Assembly (NCBI GenBank): GCA_030562195.1
Contig: JAUJPP010000002.1
Location: forward strand, 4,836,001-4,900,000
Reading direction: 5' to 3'
Length of the DNA stretch: 64,000 nucleotides
From: Nipponacmea schrenckii
Lineage: Eukaryota; Mollusca; Gastropoda; Lottiidae
Position numbers and translations under genes: made by a program. Shown here piece by piece: positions 51,565 through 62,745 of the stretch. Every line of letters begins with the position of its first letter. The stretch's first letter is position 1. Below the pieces are notes generated by a model. The model worked only from the letters and a program-made list of their open reading frames with translations, made no database searches and was not told the origin of the DNA.

Positions 51565-51975
51565 TCAACACATCAAAGGCATTTTTTTCTTGTTTCTTCG
51601 GTTCTTTGTCACCACTGGCACTACTACTCTAGTACTAGACGTGGGGAGAGCTGATTTAGATTTTGAACCAGAATTGGCTTTGCAAATAAACACAGTCACA
51701 AACAATAGATTAAAACCCACGATGACATGAAGGGGTGTAGAAGTTGCTGTTATATCCAAACTACTTGTGGATTCTGAAGCTATGATCTTTTCGATACGTA
51801 GTCCTTCATCAATGACATCATCGGAAGACGAAGTTGAAGACGTGCCAAGAAGGCCTACTTTTTCAATTGCGCAATTGGCCAGTTCACCAACTGTTCGGTC
51901 GATGCTCATACAAATCAAACACTTGAGCGTTTCCAGAGCTCTTATTACGGTAACACTAAAATAGCGTGAAGCCAT
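51565..51975 (-). CDS. antisense intronic ORF, possible small membrane protein
   Basis: 137 codons from MASRYFSVTVIRALETLK (the frame is open upstream to 52101). Visible: an N-terminal helix with CLICMSIDRTVGELANCAIEKVG, a Ser/Thr-rich acidic middle, one hydrophobic segment (LHVIVGFNLLFVTVFICKA), then a basic tail (NRRNKKKMP). It lies on the opposite strand within the intron between exons d and e. No family recognised; could be a real nested single-exon gene or chance. Confidence 0.35.
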   Translation of the reverse strand: MASRYFSVTVIRALETLKCLICMSIDRTVGELANCAIEKVGLLGTSSTSSSDDVIDEGLRIEKIIASESTSSLDITATSTPLHVIVGFNLLFVTVFICKANSGSKSKSALPTSSTRVVVPVVTKNRRNKKKMPLMC

Positions 51976-52305
51976 TTGCATAAACAGAAAAACAAAATAA
52001 AATGTCATTTCATCCACACGATTTTCCAAATTCCATCGATCTCTGAAAGAGCTAGTTGTGAAATCGTATTTCATTGGCTGGCTATTGTGTAGTTGTATCA
52101 AAGAATGAACATGATTGGTTCAGTAAAATTTGCCGGGAAATCCTAGGAAAACCCCATAGCAACAAAATAGTAATTTTGATATTGAAAAAGATCCGTATTA
52201 ACATTTCATTGTAATAACTTAAGTGTACAACTATATGGTTATTCCGTAATTTTTCACAATTTATAAGAAACATCATTATGAATTGATCAAAGTAATAATC
52301 TGTTA

Positions 52306-52430
52306 CCGTTTTGGTGGAGTTGTTACCGTTTTAACCGAAAATTTTTGTTACCGTTTTGGTGGAGTTGTTACCGTTTTAACTAATAAAATTTGTTACCGTT
52401 TTGACATGTTACCGTTTTAACTGGATACCT
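52306..52430. repeat. GTTACCGTTTT minisatellite
   Basis: Seven copies of GTTACCGTTTT separated by short variable spacers (GGTGGAGTT, AACCGAAAATTTTT, AACTAATAAAATTT). Confidence 0.8.
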
Positions 52431-52630
52431 TATGAATGCCTTGCATATAATGAATGCGCGGGTTTTAGAAATATTTTCGTTTCACAATTTCAATAGACTT
52501 GCGTAAGCAATATTATTTCAATCCAAAAAAAGAACCATTGTCCGAGTGCATTAGCAGAACATCCGTGACATTTGGGTGATCGAGACTATCATTGCTTTCA
52601 TGGACGAAAGTCAAAGTAGCAGCGGTTTTT

Positions 52631-54930
52631 ATACGCCCACATGGAAATGTGGACGTATATTGCCGTCGCCCCTGTCCGTCCGTCCGTCGGTCCGTCCACA
52701 TTTGTTGTATCCACGATAGAGGCTACAGTTTTTATCCGATCTTAATGAAACTTGGTATACATGTATATATTGATGATATCTCGGTCAAGTTCGAAAATTG
52801 AAATTATCGCATGAACGGATTTTGAGTTATTGCACTTGACTTAGTAAAAACGCGTCAAATTTGGGTTGTATCCACAATAGAGGCTACAGTTTTTATCCGA
52901 TCTTAATGAAACTTGGTATACATGTATATATTGATGATATCTCGGTCAAGTTCGAAAATTGAAATTATCGAATGAACGGTTTTTGAGTTATTGCACTTGA
53001 CTTAGTAAAAACGCGTCAAATTTGGGTTGTATCCACAATAGAGGCTACAGTTTTTATCCGATCTTAATGAAACTTGGTATACATGTATATATTGATGATA
53101 TCTCGGTCAAGTTCGAAAATTGAAATTATCGAATGAACGGATTTTGAGTTATTGCCCTTGACTTAGTAAAAACGCGTCAAATTTGGGTTGTATCCACAAT
53201 AGAGGCTACAGTTTTTATCCGATCTTAATGAAACTTGGTATACATGTATATATTGATGATATCTCGGTCAAGTTCGAAAATTGAAATTATCGAATGAACG
53301 GATTTTGAGTTATTGCACTTGACTTAGTAAAAACGCGTCAAATTTGGGTTGTATCCACAATAGAGGCTACAGTTTTTATCCGATCTTAATGAAACTTGGT
53401 ATACATGTATATATTGATGATATCTCGGTCAAGTTCGAAAATTGAAATTATCGAATGAACGGTTTTTGAGTTATTGCACTTGACTTAGTAAAAACGCGTC
53501 AAATTTGGGTTGTATCCACAATAGAGGCTACAGTTTTTATCCGATCTTAATGAAACTTGGTATACATGTATATATTGATGATATCTCGGTCAAGTTCGAA
53601 AATTGAAATTATCGAATGAACGGATTTTGAGTTATTGCACTTGACTTAGTAAAAACGCGTCAAATTTGGGTTGTATCCACAATAGAGGCTACAGTTTTTA
53701 TCCGATCTTAATGAAACTTGGTATACATGTATATATTGATGATATCTTGGTCAAGTTCGAAAATGGAAATTATCGCATGAACGGTTTTTGAGTTATTGCA
53801 CTTGACTTAGTAAAAACGCGTCAAATTTGGGTTGTATCCACAATAGAGGCTACAGTTTTTATCCGATCTTAATGAAACTTGGTATACATGTATATATTGA
53901 TGATATCTCGGTCAAGTTCGAAAATTGAAATTATCGAATGAACGGATTTTGAGTTATTGCCCTTGACTTAGTAAAAACGCGTCAAATTTGGGTTGTATCC
54001 ACAATAGAGGCTACAGTTTTTATCCGATCCTAATGAAACTTGGTATACATGTATATATTGATGATATCTCGGTCAAGTTCGAAAATGGAAATTATCGCAT
54101 GAACGTTTTTTGAGTTATTGCACTTGACTTAGTAAAAACGCGTCAAATTTGGGTTGAATCCACAATAGAGGCTACAGTTTTTATCCGATCTTAATGAAAC
54201 TTGGCATACATGTATATATTGATGATATAACGGTCAAGTTCGAAAATGGAAATTATCGCATGCACGTTTTTTGAGTTATTGCACTTGACTTAGTAAAAAC
54301 GCGTCAAATTTGGGTTGTATCCACAATAGAGGCTACAGTTTTTATCTGATCTTAATGAAACTTGGTATACAGGTATATATTGATGATATCTCTGTCAAGT
54401 TCAAAAATGGAAATTATCGAATGAACAGATTTTGAGTTATTGCCCTTGACTTAGTAAAAATGCGTCAAATTTGGGTTATATCCACAATATAGGCTACAGT
54501 TTTTATCAGAAATTCAAATTTGACGTTTTTTTGATGAATAGTTTATGAGTAATTGCCCTTGACTAAGTAAAATTGCGTAAAAATTCATTTTCTGTAGACA
54601 CTATAGAAGCTACAATTTTCAATGGATTTAAATGAAACTTGGTGTGAGCATTGGAATTGATAAGACAACGGTCAAGTTCGATTTGGACGATTTTGCGATA
54701 AACAGTTTTTTAGTTATTGCCCTTGACTTAGTAAGATTGTGTCAAAATTTTATTGTGGGTTCAATAGAAGCTACAATTTTCAATGGATTTTGATGAAACT
54801 TGGTGTTTTTGAGATTTTGCCCTTGACTTCAATATCCATTTAGTGAATGTTTTTGAGTCATTGCTCTATTTATTTTTCAAATTCAATGCTGCCAGTGGGC
54901 GTATGTTACCTTGCCTGGCAAGCTATCTTT
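52631..54930. repeat. ATACGCCCAC-family repeat with 161-bp x 12 array
   Basis: Begins ATACGCCCACATGGAAATGTGGACGTAT (itself a hairpin), has a short GTCCGTCCGTC run, then twelve 161-bp units (TTGGGTTGTATCCACAATAG at 52861, 53022, 53183 and so on) that are almost identical, then degenerate units, and ends GTGGGCGTATGTTACCTTGC-CTGGCAAGCTATC. Ends are inverse of each other (ATACGCCCAC/GTGGGCGTAT). No coding capacity. The near-identity of the central units indicates recent expansion or homogenisation. Confidence 0.88.
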
Positions 54931-55080
54931 GTAATTTTGTAATTTTGGGAATACTTTTTTGTTGATCTTCTTGGAGTAATTTTTGGAAGTGAGTTTATTA
55001 CTAAAAAATGCTTAGATCCACAATTATTTTAGTTCTAATTTACAACAAATCAGAAGTTGAACTCGCTGAATCAAAAGATG

Positions 55081-55151
55081 TTTTTTTTTTTGATCGGGAA
55101 TGGAGGTTGTTTTTTTTTTTCGTCGGAGCTGATTTTGGTTTTTTTTTTTTT
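55081..55151. repeat. T-rich tracts in intron
   Basis: Three T-runs of 10-13 bases separated by G-rich spacers; part of a repeat whose inverted relative is at 51073-51200. Confidence 0.5.
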
Positions 55152-55363
55152 CGGATTTCCTGAAAATGTGGGTCGGCGGATCCGTAAAACAAGAAAATAA
55201 ATTGGTCTCGCCTAAAGGACAGTCAATTATAAGTATATATAGCACATCTATAGGCCTTATTTCTATTTAAGACTTATAGATTTATTAATAATAATTTGAA
55301 TGAATAGAATTTTGTCATGATTTCATGGATAATATTTTTTTATGTGTATGTCTTTATTTACAG

Positions 55364-55517
55364 GGAGCTAACCAGAATTTAGCCATGAAGGAAATAAATG
55401 AATCATTATTGAATATGGTTGGTAAAATGAAGGAGTTAGGGAAAGAGAAAATGGAATTGTTAGAAAGTTTTAGAAAGTCAGAGAGTATAGTGAATTGGTT
55501 GAAAGAAACTATGAAAG
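55364..55517 (+). CDS. host gene exon (block 1, exon e)
   Basis: Encodes GANQNLAMKEINESLLNMVGKM ... SESIVNWLKETMK. Acceptor TTTACAG, donor GTATAA; phase 0 in, phase 1 out. The next exon with matching phase is not in the window, pointing to missing exons at the gap. Confidence 0.68.
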
Positions 55518-55577
55518 GTATAATGTTATTCAAATCCTTTAAAGGAGAGAATAATTTTTGGTAATTGCATTTATGTT

Positions 55578-55645
55578 TTTATACACCCACATTATAATGT
55601 GGTTGTATGTTGCAATTGCACATATTTGTCTATCTGCCTGTCTTT
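55578..55645. repeat. fragment of the ATACGCCCAC family
   Basis: TACACCCACATTATAATGTGGTTGTAT hairpin start of the family, cut off by the SINE that follows. Confidence 0.6.
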
Positions 55646-55646
55646 G

Positions 55647-55975
55647 GTAGCTGCGGTGGTTTAGTGAGTTAGACGCTTGCCGTCTAACCTAAGGGTCCAG
55701 GGTTCAATCCAGGCAAATGTTGAGATGAACTTTCAGACTTTTCAGTCTGGTTACCCCTTGTAAATGATACAATTTGGAGGAAAAAGCATCTAGTTGTTGG
55801 TATGGAACAATAAACTGAGGCCCTGTTTGCTGCAGGCTGTGCACATTAAAGATCCTTCAACAGTTAGAACTCACAAAAAATTAGGCTTATGCCACTTTTC
55901 TAACAAAAATTTGCCCTTCCTCATTAGCCCACAAGGTGCAGAAGAGTAGGACATAAAACTCCATTCATTTCATTT
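55647..55975 (+). mobile_element. tRNA-derived SINE
   Basis: tRNA-like head (GGTAGCTGCGGTGGTTTAGTG, A-box region; GGGTTCAATCC, B-box), then a conserved-looking body with GCAGGCTGTGCACATTAAAGATCCTTC and an (ATTT)n tail at 55962-55975. The body phrase is a widespread mollusc/metazoan SINE core as I recall it. Mobilised by LINE machinery in trans. Confidence 0.8.
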
Positions 55976-56047
55976 TTCTGTCTTTTATCTTATTGAAGAA
56001 TTAGATGTTTATGTTAGTAGTTAATGGTATTTTTATAGTTGGTTTAA

Positions 56048-57111
56048 CCCTTTGAACCCTGACGTCAAATAACGTCACAGTACCTCAGACCCTGGCGCCC
56101 AAGACAAAATGACGTCGTTGACGTTTTTTAGTGAATTTACTGCGGAAGCCTTATACTAACTGTTAGGAAAAGCTAAATTTAAAGCACCAATGTGTCCTAG
56201 AAAATAAATAAGTTATATGTTTAGCTAGCTGAACTTTAATTTTATTGAACAAACTGTTAATTCATTAACAACACCAACAATTTATAAACTATGTGAATTT
56301 GATTAGTTTATAACAATGATTGCAATTTGAGATCAAGTCCATTTCAATTGTACCAATATTGTCTTTTACTATGGTATGCGCTAAAGCAGTTTGATGTGCC
56401 ATTTTTGACACACAAGAACACATTGCAAGTTGTACATTTGAAAACAGTTTTGCGAATTTTCGGGAGGTCACTATAACGTGCATCTGGCGCTTGTCGTTTG
56501 GCTTTAGGATTTTTCTCAAGACAAACAACACAACGATTATTTGTGGATGCCTACTCTGCATGTTCTACAATGTGGAGTGGTCTATCTGAATCATTCAAAA
56601 GACGGGTCTCGCTTTCTATTATGCCTCGGGTCAAACGAACAGGTGCATTATGTCGGTAGTCACCAATAAGTTCCATGCATAGCCGTTCAATGTAACCATG
56701 AAAAGACAGTTTTCTCCCAGGTGTATCCATAGGTCTCAATGTTTGATATATAACATATGAATTATATGTGGCTCACATAAAAAATTTCACAGTTAGTCTG
56801 CGCCGCCACCGGTAATGTCGTCGACACCGTTGGAGCCTTGTCAACTGATCTTTGAGATCCGTCCCGCCCATAAAATGGTTATATTGTTTTACAGGTTTGG
56901 GACAGTTTACCCCTACTCGTTTATGTTCTTTGGCATCGTATCTCAATACGGTTTGCATAGGAGTGTCGACATGTGTTGAGGTGACAAAGTATATGGGTCT
57001 CTTATCGCAACACACAAAAGCAGCACATTTCCCATTGAATAAAATATTGGATGTGCCACGTTCCATTTGCTTTTGAACTAAAGCCTTGGGGAACCCCTTC
57101 CTATTCGTCAT
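56048..57111 (-). pseudogene. piggyBac transposase, 3' part of the element
   Basis: TTAA at 56044-56047 is followed by CCCTTTGAACCC, a piggyBac-type terminus. The minus-strand frame 57111-56773 encodes FPKALVQKQM ... VTSTHVD and KQYNHFMGGTDLKDQ (the MGG-D-x2-DQ motif with a catalytic Asp). Frame 56739-56551 then 56561-56289 gives PGRKLSFHGYIERL and a Cys-rich finger (CVVC ... CTTCNVFLCV ... CFSAYH) typical of PGBD C-termini. Frameshifts separate the parts. The N-terminal half is in the gap. Confidence 0.85.
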
Positions 57112-57611
57112 NNNNNNNNNNNNNNNNNNNNNNNNNNNNNNNNNNNNNNNNNNNNNNNNNNNNNNNNNNNNNNNNNNNNNNNNNNNNNNNNNNNNNNNNN
57201 NNNNNNNNNNNNNNNNNNNNNNNNNNNNNNNNNNNNNNNNNNNNNNNNNNNNNNNNNNNNNNNNNNNNNNNNNNNNNNNNNNNNNNNNNNNNNNNNNNNN
57301 NNNNNNNNNNNNNNNNNNNNNNNNNNNNNNNNNNNNNNNNNNNNNNNNNNNNNNNNNNNNNNNNNNNNNNNNNNNNNNNNNNNNNNNNNNNNNNNNNNNN
57401 NNNNNNNNNNNNNNNNNNNNNNNNNNNNNNNNNNNNNNNNNNNNNNNNNNNNNNNNNNNNNNNNNNNNNNNNNNNNNNNNNNNNNNNNNNNNNNNNNNNN
57501 NNNNNNNNNNNNNNNNNNNNNNNNNNNNNNNNNNNNNNNNNNNNNNNNNNNNNNNNNNNNNNNNNNNNNNNNNNNNNNNNNNNNNNNNNNNNNNNNNNNN
57601 NNNNNNNNNNN
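57112..57611. other. assembly gap (500 N) inside the host gene
   Basis: Placeholder; separates the piggyBac fragment from block 2 of the host gene and probably hides missing exons. Confidence 0.99.
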
Positions 57612-57882
57612 TCGTAGGGAAATATCTTAAAACGTTGTAGTGCTTGTGCCTCAAATGCTTAGGTTGGGTTGTTTATTGCACCTGGATTTAGCAGTGAACT
57701 ACAATTTTAGTACTTTCCTCATCCACTCTCCACAAATACTAATTTTATTAGATAAACTGATGCAAAATAAGAACATAGTTATCAGTTGATGTTAACAGGG
57801 TGGTATTTTAGATGTATTGAAATAAAGTGATAATCATAGAAACAAAATGCCTAACTAATTGATTATTTGATATTTTTTTTAG
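57612..57882. other. non-coding sequence between gap and exon f
   Basis: The first 40 bases could continue the piggyBac element, but no terminal CCCTTT/TTAA end is seen; the rest looks like intron. Confidence 0.4.
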
Positions 57883-57993
57883 CCCTTAGTTCAAGACAGA
57901 TTTATAATATATGGTAAAAACTATCTAAATATTAGAAAACAGTTAACATTAGTTGATATGGGATCCAAAGTTAAACAACTCAATGATTTAAAG
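57883..57993 (+). CDS. host gene exon (block 2, exon f)
   Basis: 37 codons, PLVQDRFIIYGKNYLNIRKQ ... KVKQLNDLK; acceptor TTTTTTTTAG, donor GTAACA, phase 0 to 0. Its phase does not follow exon e (phase 1), so at least one exon is missing between. Confidence 0.6.
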
Positions 57994-58203
57994 GTAACAT
58001 TTGAATTAATATTGTATTGCAATTTCTTGAAGAAAGCATTCTTGGTAAATTTTTTGATGCAGAATAACTCCAATAACTTGTTCTGCATGTCTCTAACAGT
58101 ATACACCCAATAAATGTTCATACCAATGGAGACTGATATGATTCAGTTTGATTGGAGTGTTTGTTGGTAAAAAATTGTACACTTTTAAAATTTCTCTTTG
58201 AAG

Positions 58204-58272
58204 GGGAAAGCTGACTGGGAAATCATGTTTGTAATGGCTCTTTTAAGTAAAGTACCAACATTTCAAAGTCAG
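58204..58272 (+). CDS. host gene exon (block 2, exon g)
   Basis: 23 codons, GKADWEIMFVMALLSKVPTFQSQ; acceptor TTGAAG, donor GTAATG; phase 0 to 0. Confidence 0.6.
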
Positions 58273-58492
58273 GTAATGTTTTAAGAACTTTTTTTTTATC
58301 TTGCTAACACTAAAGAGCACAAATCTGGTTGATTTTTTTTTACAGAAAATGGGATTTTGTTCATTAGGACAATAAAAAATTAAAAAGACTTGTATGACTG
58401 AAGATTGAATAATTTAATATGGTTGATTGATCATGTTAATTCTGTTGATGATCATGTTAATACTGTTGATTGATCATGTAGTGTCAAATATT

Positions 58493-59070
58493 TTTATTCC
58501 AAATAAAAGCTGCCAGCGGTTGTATAATGACTTACCTAGTCAAATCACTTCAAAAATTTTATTGTGACTGCAATAGATGCTAAAATTTTCATTGGATTTT
58601 GATGAAACTTTGTGTGAGCATTGGAATTTTTAAGACAGCAGTCATGTTAAAATTTGCTGCTTTTTCAATGAACTATTTATTGAGTTATTGCCCTTGACTA
58701 AGTAAAATCGCATCAAAACTGTATTGAAGAAGCTGCAATTTTCACTGGATTTTGATGAAACTTAATTTAACCATTGGAATTGATAAGGCCCTTGACTAAA
58801 TTTTATTATCGCTGCAATTTTCAATAGTTTTGATATAACTTGGTATGAGCATTGGAATTGATAACACAGTGGTCAAGTTCAAATTTTTCAATGAACAGTT
58901 TTGAGTTAATACCCTTGTATATATTGATGAGATGAAGGTCAAGTTTGAATTTGGAAAAAAAGTGGTTGAACAGTTTTTGGCTTGTAAACACAATACAGGC
59001 AAAAGTTGTTACCCGATTTTGATGAAACTTGATATGCATGTATATATAATATTGAGATTTAATAAAGCTG
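58493..59070. repeat. ATACGCCCAC-family internal units, degenerate
   Basis: Three to four diverged units of the GATGAAACTT-GTGTGAGCATTGGAATTGATAAG type without clear family ends; within the intron between exons g and h. Confidence 0.65.
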
Positions 59071-59139
59071 TTGTGTTAGCGTATGTTTTTATTATGTTGA
59101 ATTTCATATTAGTTATTTTAATATTTTGTATAAACACAG

Positions 59140-59199
59140 ATGTTACAGAAACTGCAGCCATTTATAGAGAAGAATATGAAGAAAAATACAGACTTGAAA
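59140..59199 (+). CDS. host gene exon (block 2, exon h)
   Basis: 20 codons in phase 0 (MLQKLQPFIEKNMKKNTDLK); acceptor AACACAG, donor GTAAGA. The +1 frame (VTETAAIYREEYEEKYRLE) is also open, but only the phase-0 reading joins exons g and i without a stop. Confidence 0.5.
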
Positions 59200-59814
59200 G
59201 TAAGAATTATATATGTAGGCCTGTAAGTCATCACTGTTGTCAGTCACTGTTGACCTTTGGAAGCCCCAGTCAGTTTTTTTTCATCATGATTTTGTTAAAA
59301 AAAAAATACCAAGCTGGATGAGCAGCTTATTGCTGGACTGAAGTTTACTCTGACATTAATTGTTTTTGAAACTTTTGCTGTGTGTCATAAAAATGTTCAA
59401 TAACCTTCAGCAACCATTTCACAAAGTTTTTACTGGTTTGCATATTCAAAGAGCACAAAACTATTGATTGTTATATGCTTGTGAATTGAGAGCTGGCACA
59501 TGTGTTTTAAATTGAAACTCATGAAAGAAAAAGGTTTAGCCTTCAAATGAAAATAATTGCTAGTTTATGTTTAAAAAAATCATTGTGACTTATTGATTTA
59601 CATGCTTACTTGCTATTCTGCAGATTATCTGACTCTTCGTCATTTCTCAATCAGGTATTCCTTTTTGCAAGTGAGATCAAATTTCTCTATTGCACTTTGT
59701 ATATTAGCGCATTATAACTGAAGTACCAAAATAGATATGATACAGTTAACTCAAATGATCTATGTGTTAAATGTGTGTTTTATGTCAAATTCATATAACT
59801 GTTTTATTTTATAG

Positions 59815-60006
59815 GAACTAGCACTAACAATATTGTCATCAGAACAAGGTTCTAGTCCATTATTCAGTGTAAGATGTACCAGCTTAGTTGAAACTAAGAA
59901 TTTAGAATGTTTATTGTGTCATTGGTTATTAGTATTAAAATCAACTCCAGAAAATACAATTCTACAACCATTAGTTAATTTAGCCTTTAACACAACAACC
60001 ATGAAG
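59815..60006 (+). CDS. host gene exon (block 2, exon i)
   Basis: 64 codons, ELALTILSSEQGSSPLFSVRC ... PLVNLAFNTTTMK; acceptor TTTATAG, donor GTAAGA; phase 0 to 0. Confidence 0.68.
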
Positions 60007-60096
60007 GTAAGAGAGATAGTTATATTGAGGTAATATATGGGTGAAGTAGTTGTATATTTATAGAACTATTAAGGTAATCAAATTCATATTTTTTAC

Positions 60097-60300
60097 CTTA
60101 TATATCCAGATAATGAAAGTCATATATCCGTAGAACCTCATATATCCAGATAATGAGTGTCATATATCCGTAGAACCTCATATATCCAGATAATGAAAGT
60201 CATATATCTGTAGAACCTTATATATCCAGATAATGAAAGTCATATATCTGTAGAACCTCATATATCCAGATAATGAAAGTCATATATTTATAGAACCTCA
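60097..60300. repeat. 40-bp tandem repeat, 5 copies
   Basis: TATATCCAGATAATG recurs at 60101, 60141, 60181, 60221 and 60261; unit TATATCCAGATAATGAAAGT-CATATATCCGTAGAACCTCA with few changes. Confidence 0.9.
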
Positions 60301-60760
60301 TATAAAATACACAAATACATTTGTATAAAATAGACAGATCTTTTTTTCTGGCCACCAAGTATATAACAGAAAAAATATACAATATTTCAACATGCAATTT
60401 GTTTAAAATACACAAGTACATGTGTATAAAAATAGACAGATCTTTTTTTCTGGCCACCAAGTACATAACAACAAAAAATATACAATTTTTCAACATGCAA
60501 TTTGTTTAAAATACACAAGTACATGTGTATAAAATAGACAGATCTTTTTTCTGGCTACCAAGTACATAACTACAAACAATGTACAATATTTCAATGTACG
60601 ATTTGTTTAAAATACACAAGTACATGTGTATTAAATGGAAAGATCTTTTTTCCAGGGATCAAGTACATGACCACAAAATTATATAGTATTTCAACGTATA
60701 ATTTGTTTAAAAGTATACAAGTACATATGTATAAACTGGAAAGATCTATTTTCAGGATCT
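60301..60760. repeat. about 102-bp tandem repeat, 4-5 copies
   Basis: AAAATACACAAGTACATGTGTAT recurs about every 101-104 bp, each followed by GACAGATCTTTTTTCTGGC and CAAGTACATAAC. The same unit appears at 27057-27230 at the end of a retroposon tail in the same orientation, so it derives from that family. Confidence 0.85.
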
Positions 60761-61034
60761 TTCTTTCAACATGTCCATTGGAATTATTTTAAATTTAATC
60801 AGTACTGAGGCATATAATATTGATATTTTTTGGACTGCTAAATTTAATGTCAGACACAATTTCTAATGTTATTTCATGTTTGGGTAGATCTATAATGTAA
60901 TTGTTATTAATATTTACTCTGTCATGTGGAGGGTAGGGCTTTTTATTTGGAGCAGAAATTTATGAATTTTTTGAAAAAAATTTTTTTTTAAAAGCTGTCT
61001 ATAAAAAATTACTTTTAAATTTTCTTTTTTGTAG

Positions 61035-61131
61035 GATTCCTTTCTACCTACAATGCCTGAAGAAGATAGACAAAATTTAAATACACTGTTATCTGTATTG
61101 AAACAGACAGAATCAACATCTACTGTTTACC
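61035..61131 (+). CDS. host gene exon (block 2, exon j)
   Basis: 32 codons plus one base, DSFLPTMPEEDRQNLNTLLSV ... TESTSTVY; acceptor TTTGTAG, donor GTAAGA, phase 0 in, 1 out. FLPTMPE is the segment I associate with the region just before the RZ zinc finger of RNF213. No later exon is visible before the window ends. Confidence 0.68.
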
Positions 61132-61339
61132 GTAAGATAATAATTAAACTTTAATTATTTATGAAGATGTTCTTCAGTTGTCATGTTCATCACACCAGTA
61201 ATTAAATGTGACATTTGCATTAATAGTTTTGAAATTTCTGGTGTGAGCAAATATCTTTTAGATATGAAAATATCTTTTGGACATGAAAATATCTTTTGGA
61301 CATTAAAAAAATGTTTTAGTTCTTGACTTCATTACTTAT

Positions 61340-62065
61340 AATGCCCACACATTAATGTGTGTGAGTGTTTGTTATAACCCAAGGATAAAGCCTATTGAAA
61401 ATAAAACCAATCAAAAAATATTTACTATGAGTTATTGCCCTTGTCCTGAAATTTCTTGTGAACACGATAGGAAGCCGGGTTCTTGATGGAATTCGATGAA
61501 ACTTGGTATTTGTTATAACTCAAGGAAAGACCCTATTAAAAATCAGACCAATCAAAAAATATTGAATGAGTTATTGCCCTTGTTCTTAAAACGTGTTCAC
61601 TTTATCAGCCTCTCACAATTGTTACGAACACGATAGAGACCACATTCCTTGATGGATCTTAATGAAACTTGGAATGAGTCTTTGAAATGACCCAAGGATG
61701 AAGCCTATTGAAAATAAAACCAATCGAAAAATATTTACTATGAGTTGTTGCCCTTGTCCTGATATTTCTTGTGAACACTATAGGGAGCCGGCACATTACT
61801 TGATGGATTTTAATGAAACTTGGAATGAGTCTTTGTAATGACCCGAAGATGAAGCCTATTGAAAATAAAACCCATTGAAAAATATTTACTATGAGTTATT
61901 TCCTTTGTCCTGAAATTCCTTGTGAAAACGATAGGGAGCCGGGTTCTTGATGGAATTTAATGAAACTTGGTGTGAGTGTTTGTTTGCCTATTGAAAATAA
62001 AAGCAATTGATAACTTGGGCTGCCAATTGTGGGCGTATTACGATGGGCCATCGCTATTTTTCAAT
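61340..62065. repeat. second subfamily of the ATACGCCCAC repeats
   Basis: Starts TGCCCACACATTAATGTGTGTGAG (hairpin), has four units with AACCAATCAAAAAATATTTACTATGAGTTATTGCCCTTGTCCTGA, and ends near GTGGGCGTATTACGATGG. Unit sequence differs from the 161-bp type but has the same layout. Confidence 0.7.
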
Positions 62066-62092
62066 ATTTTGATAGTCATTATTTTTTATTTT

Positions 62093-62745
62093 ATACGCCC
62101 ATATGAATATGTTGCAATTTTCAATGGAATTTCATGAAACTTATTGTGCATATTGGAATATTGTGGGTACAATGGAAGCTACAATTTTAATGGATTTTGA
62201 TTAAACTTGGTTTGATTATTGGAATAGATAAAACTGCTTTTTCAATGAATTGTTTTGGGTTATTTCCTTGTAAAATCATGTCAAAATTGTATTGTGGGTG
62301 TAGTAGAAGCTGTAATTTTAACTAGATTTCATTGAAACTTAGTTTGAGCATTGATATTGAGAAGGCGGCAGTCTAGTTCGAATTTGACAATTTTAATGAA
62401 CATTTTTTGAGTTATTGCTTATTACTTAATAATATCGCATCAAATTTTATTGATGGTGCAATAGAAGCTGCAATTTTCAATGGATTTTGTTGAAACTTGG
62501 TGTGAACATTCGCATAATTTATAAGAAGGCAGTAAAGATTGAATTTAACAATTTTTTAAATGAACAGTCTTAAAGTTGTTGCCATTGACTTGCGTCAAAA
62601 TTGTATTGTTCGTGCAATATAAGCTGCAGTTTTCAGTTGCTTTTAGTGAAACCAAAAATTTTCAATGACCATTTTTTTAGTTATTGCCCAATTAATTATT
62701 CAAACTGGTTGATATTACCTTGCCTGGCAAGTTTTCTTGTATAAT
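62093..62745. repeat. ATACGCCCAC-family repeat
   Basis: Starts TATACGCCCATATGAATATG, has four degenerate units, and ends CCTTGCCTGGCAAGTTTTC. Confidence 0.7.

Larger units (their letters stand above)
48746..61131 (+). other. host gene, probably RNF213-like, partial (10 exons seen)
   Basis: Ten plus-strand exons with AG acceptors and GT donors and compatible phases within each block. Block 1 (48746-55517, five exons) encodes a helical, low-motif polypeptide ending GDFSICTKIKTM-GANQNLAM ... FRKSESIVNWLKETMK, like the stalk of RNF213. Block 2 (57883-61131, five exons) ends DSFLPTMPEEDRQNL, a segment that precedes the RZ zinc finger near the RNF213 C-terminus. The roughly 3000 residues expected between (AAA+ ring, RING) are absent, so either the gap is far larger than 500 bases or two paralogous pieces are joined. 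RNF213 is a giant AAA+ ubiquitin ligase in lipid and immune biology. Family call is from pattern memory. Confidence 0.5.

Noticed and set aside
59624..59654. 31-bp candidate exon with good AG/GT borders
   Set aside because: In any phase it introduces a stop or breaks the frame joining exons h and i, which fit together without it.
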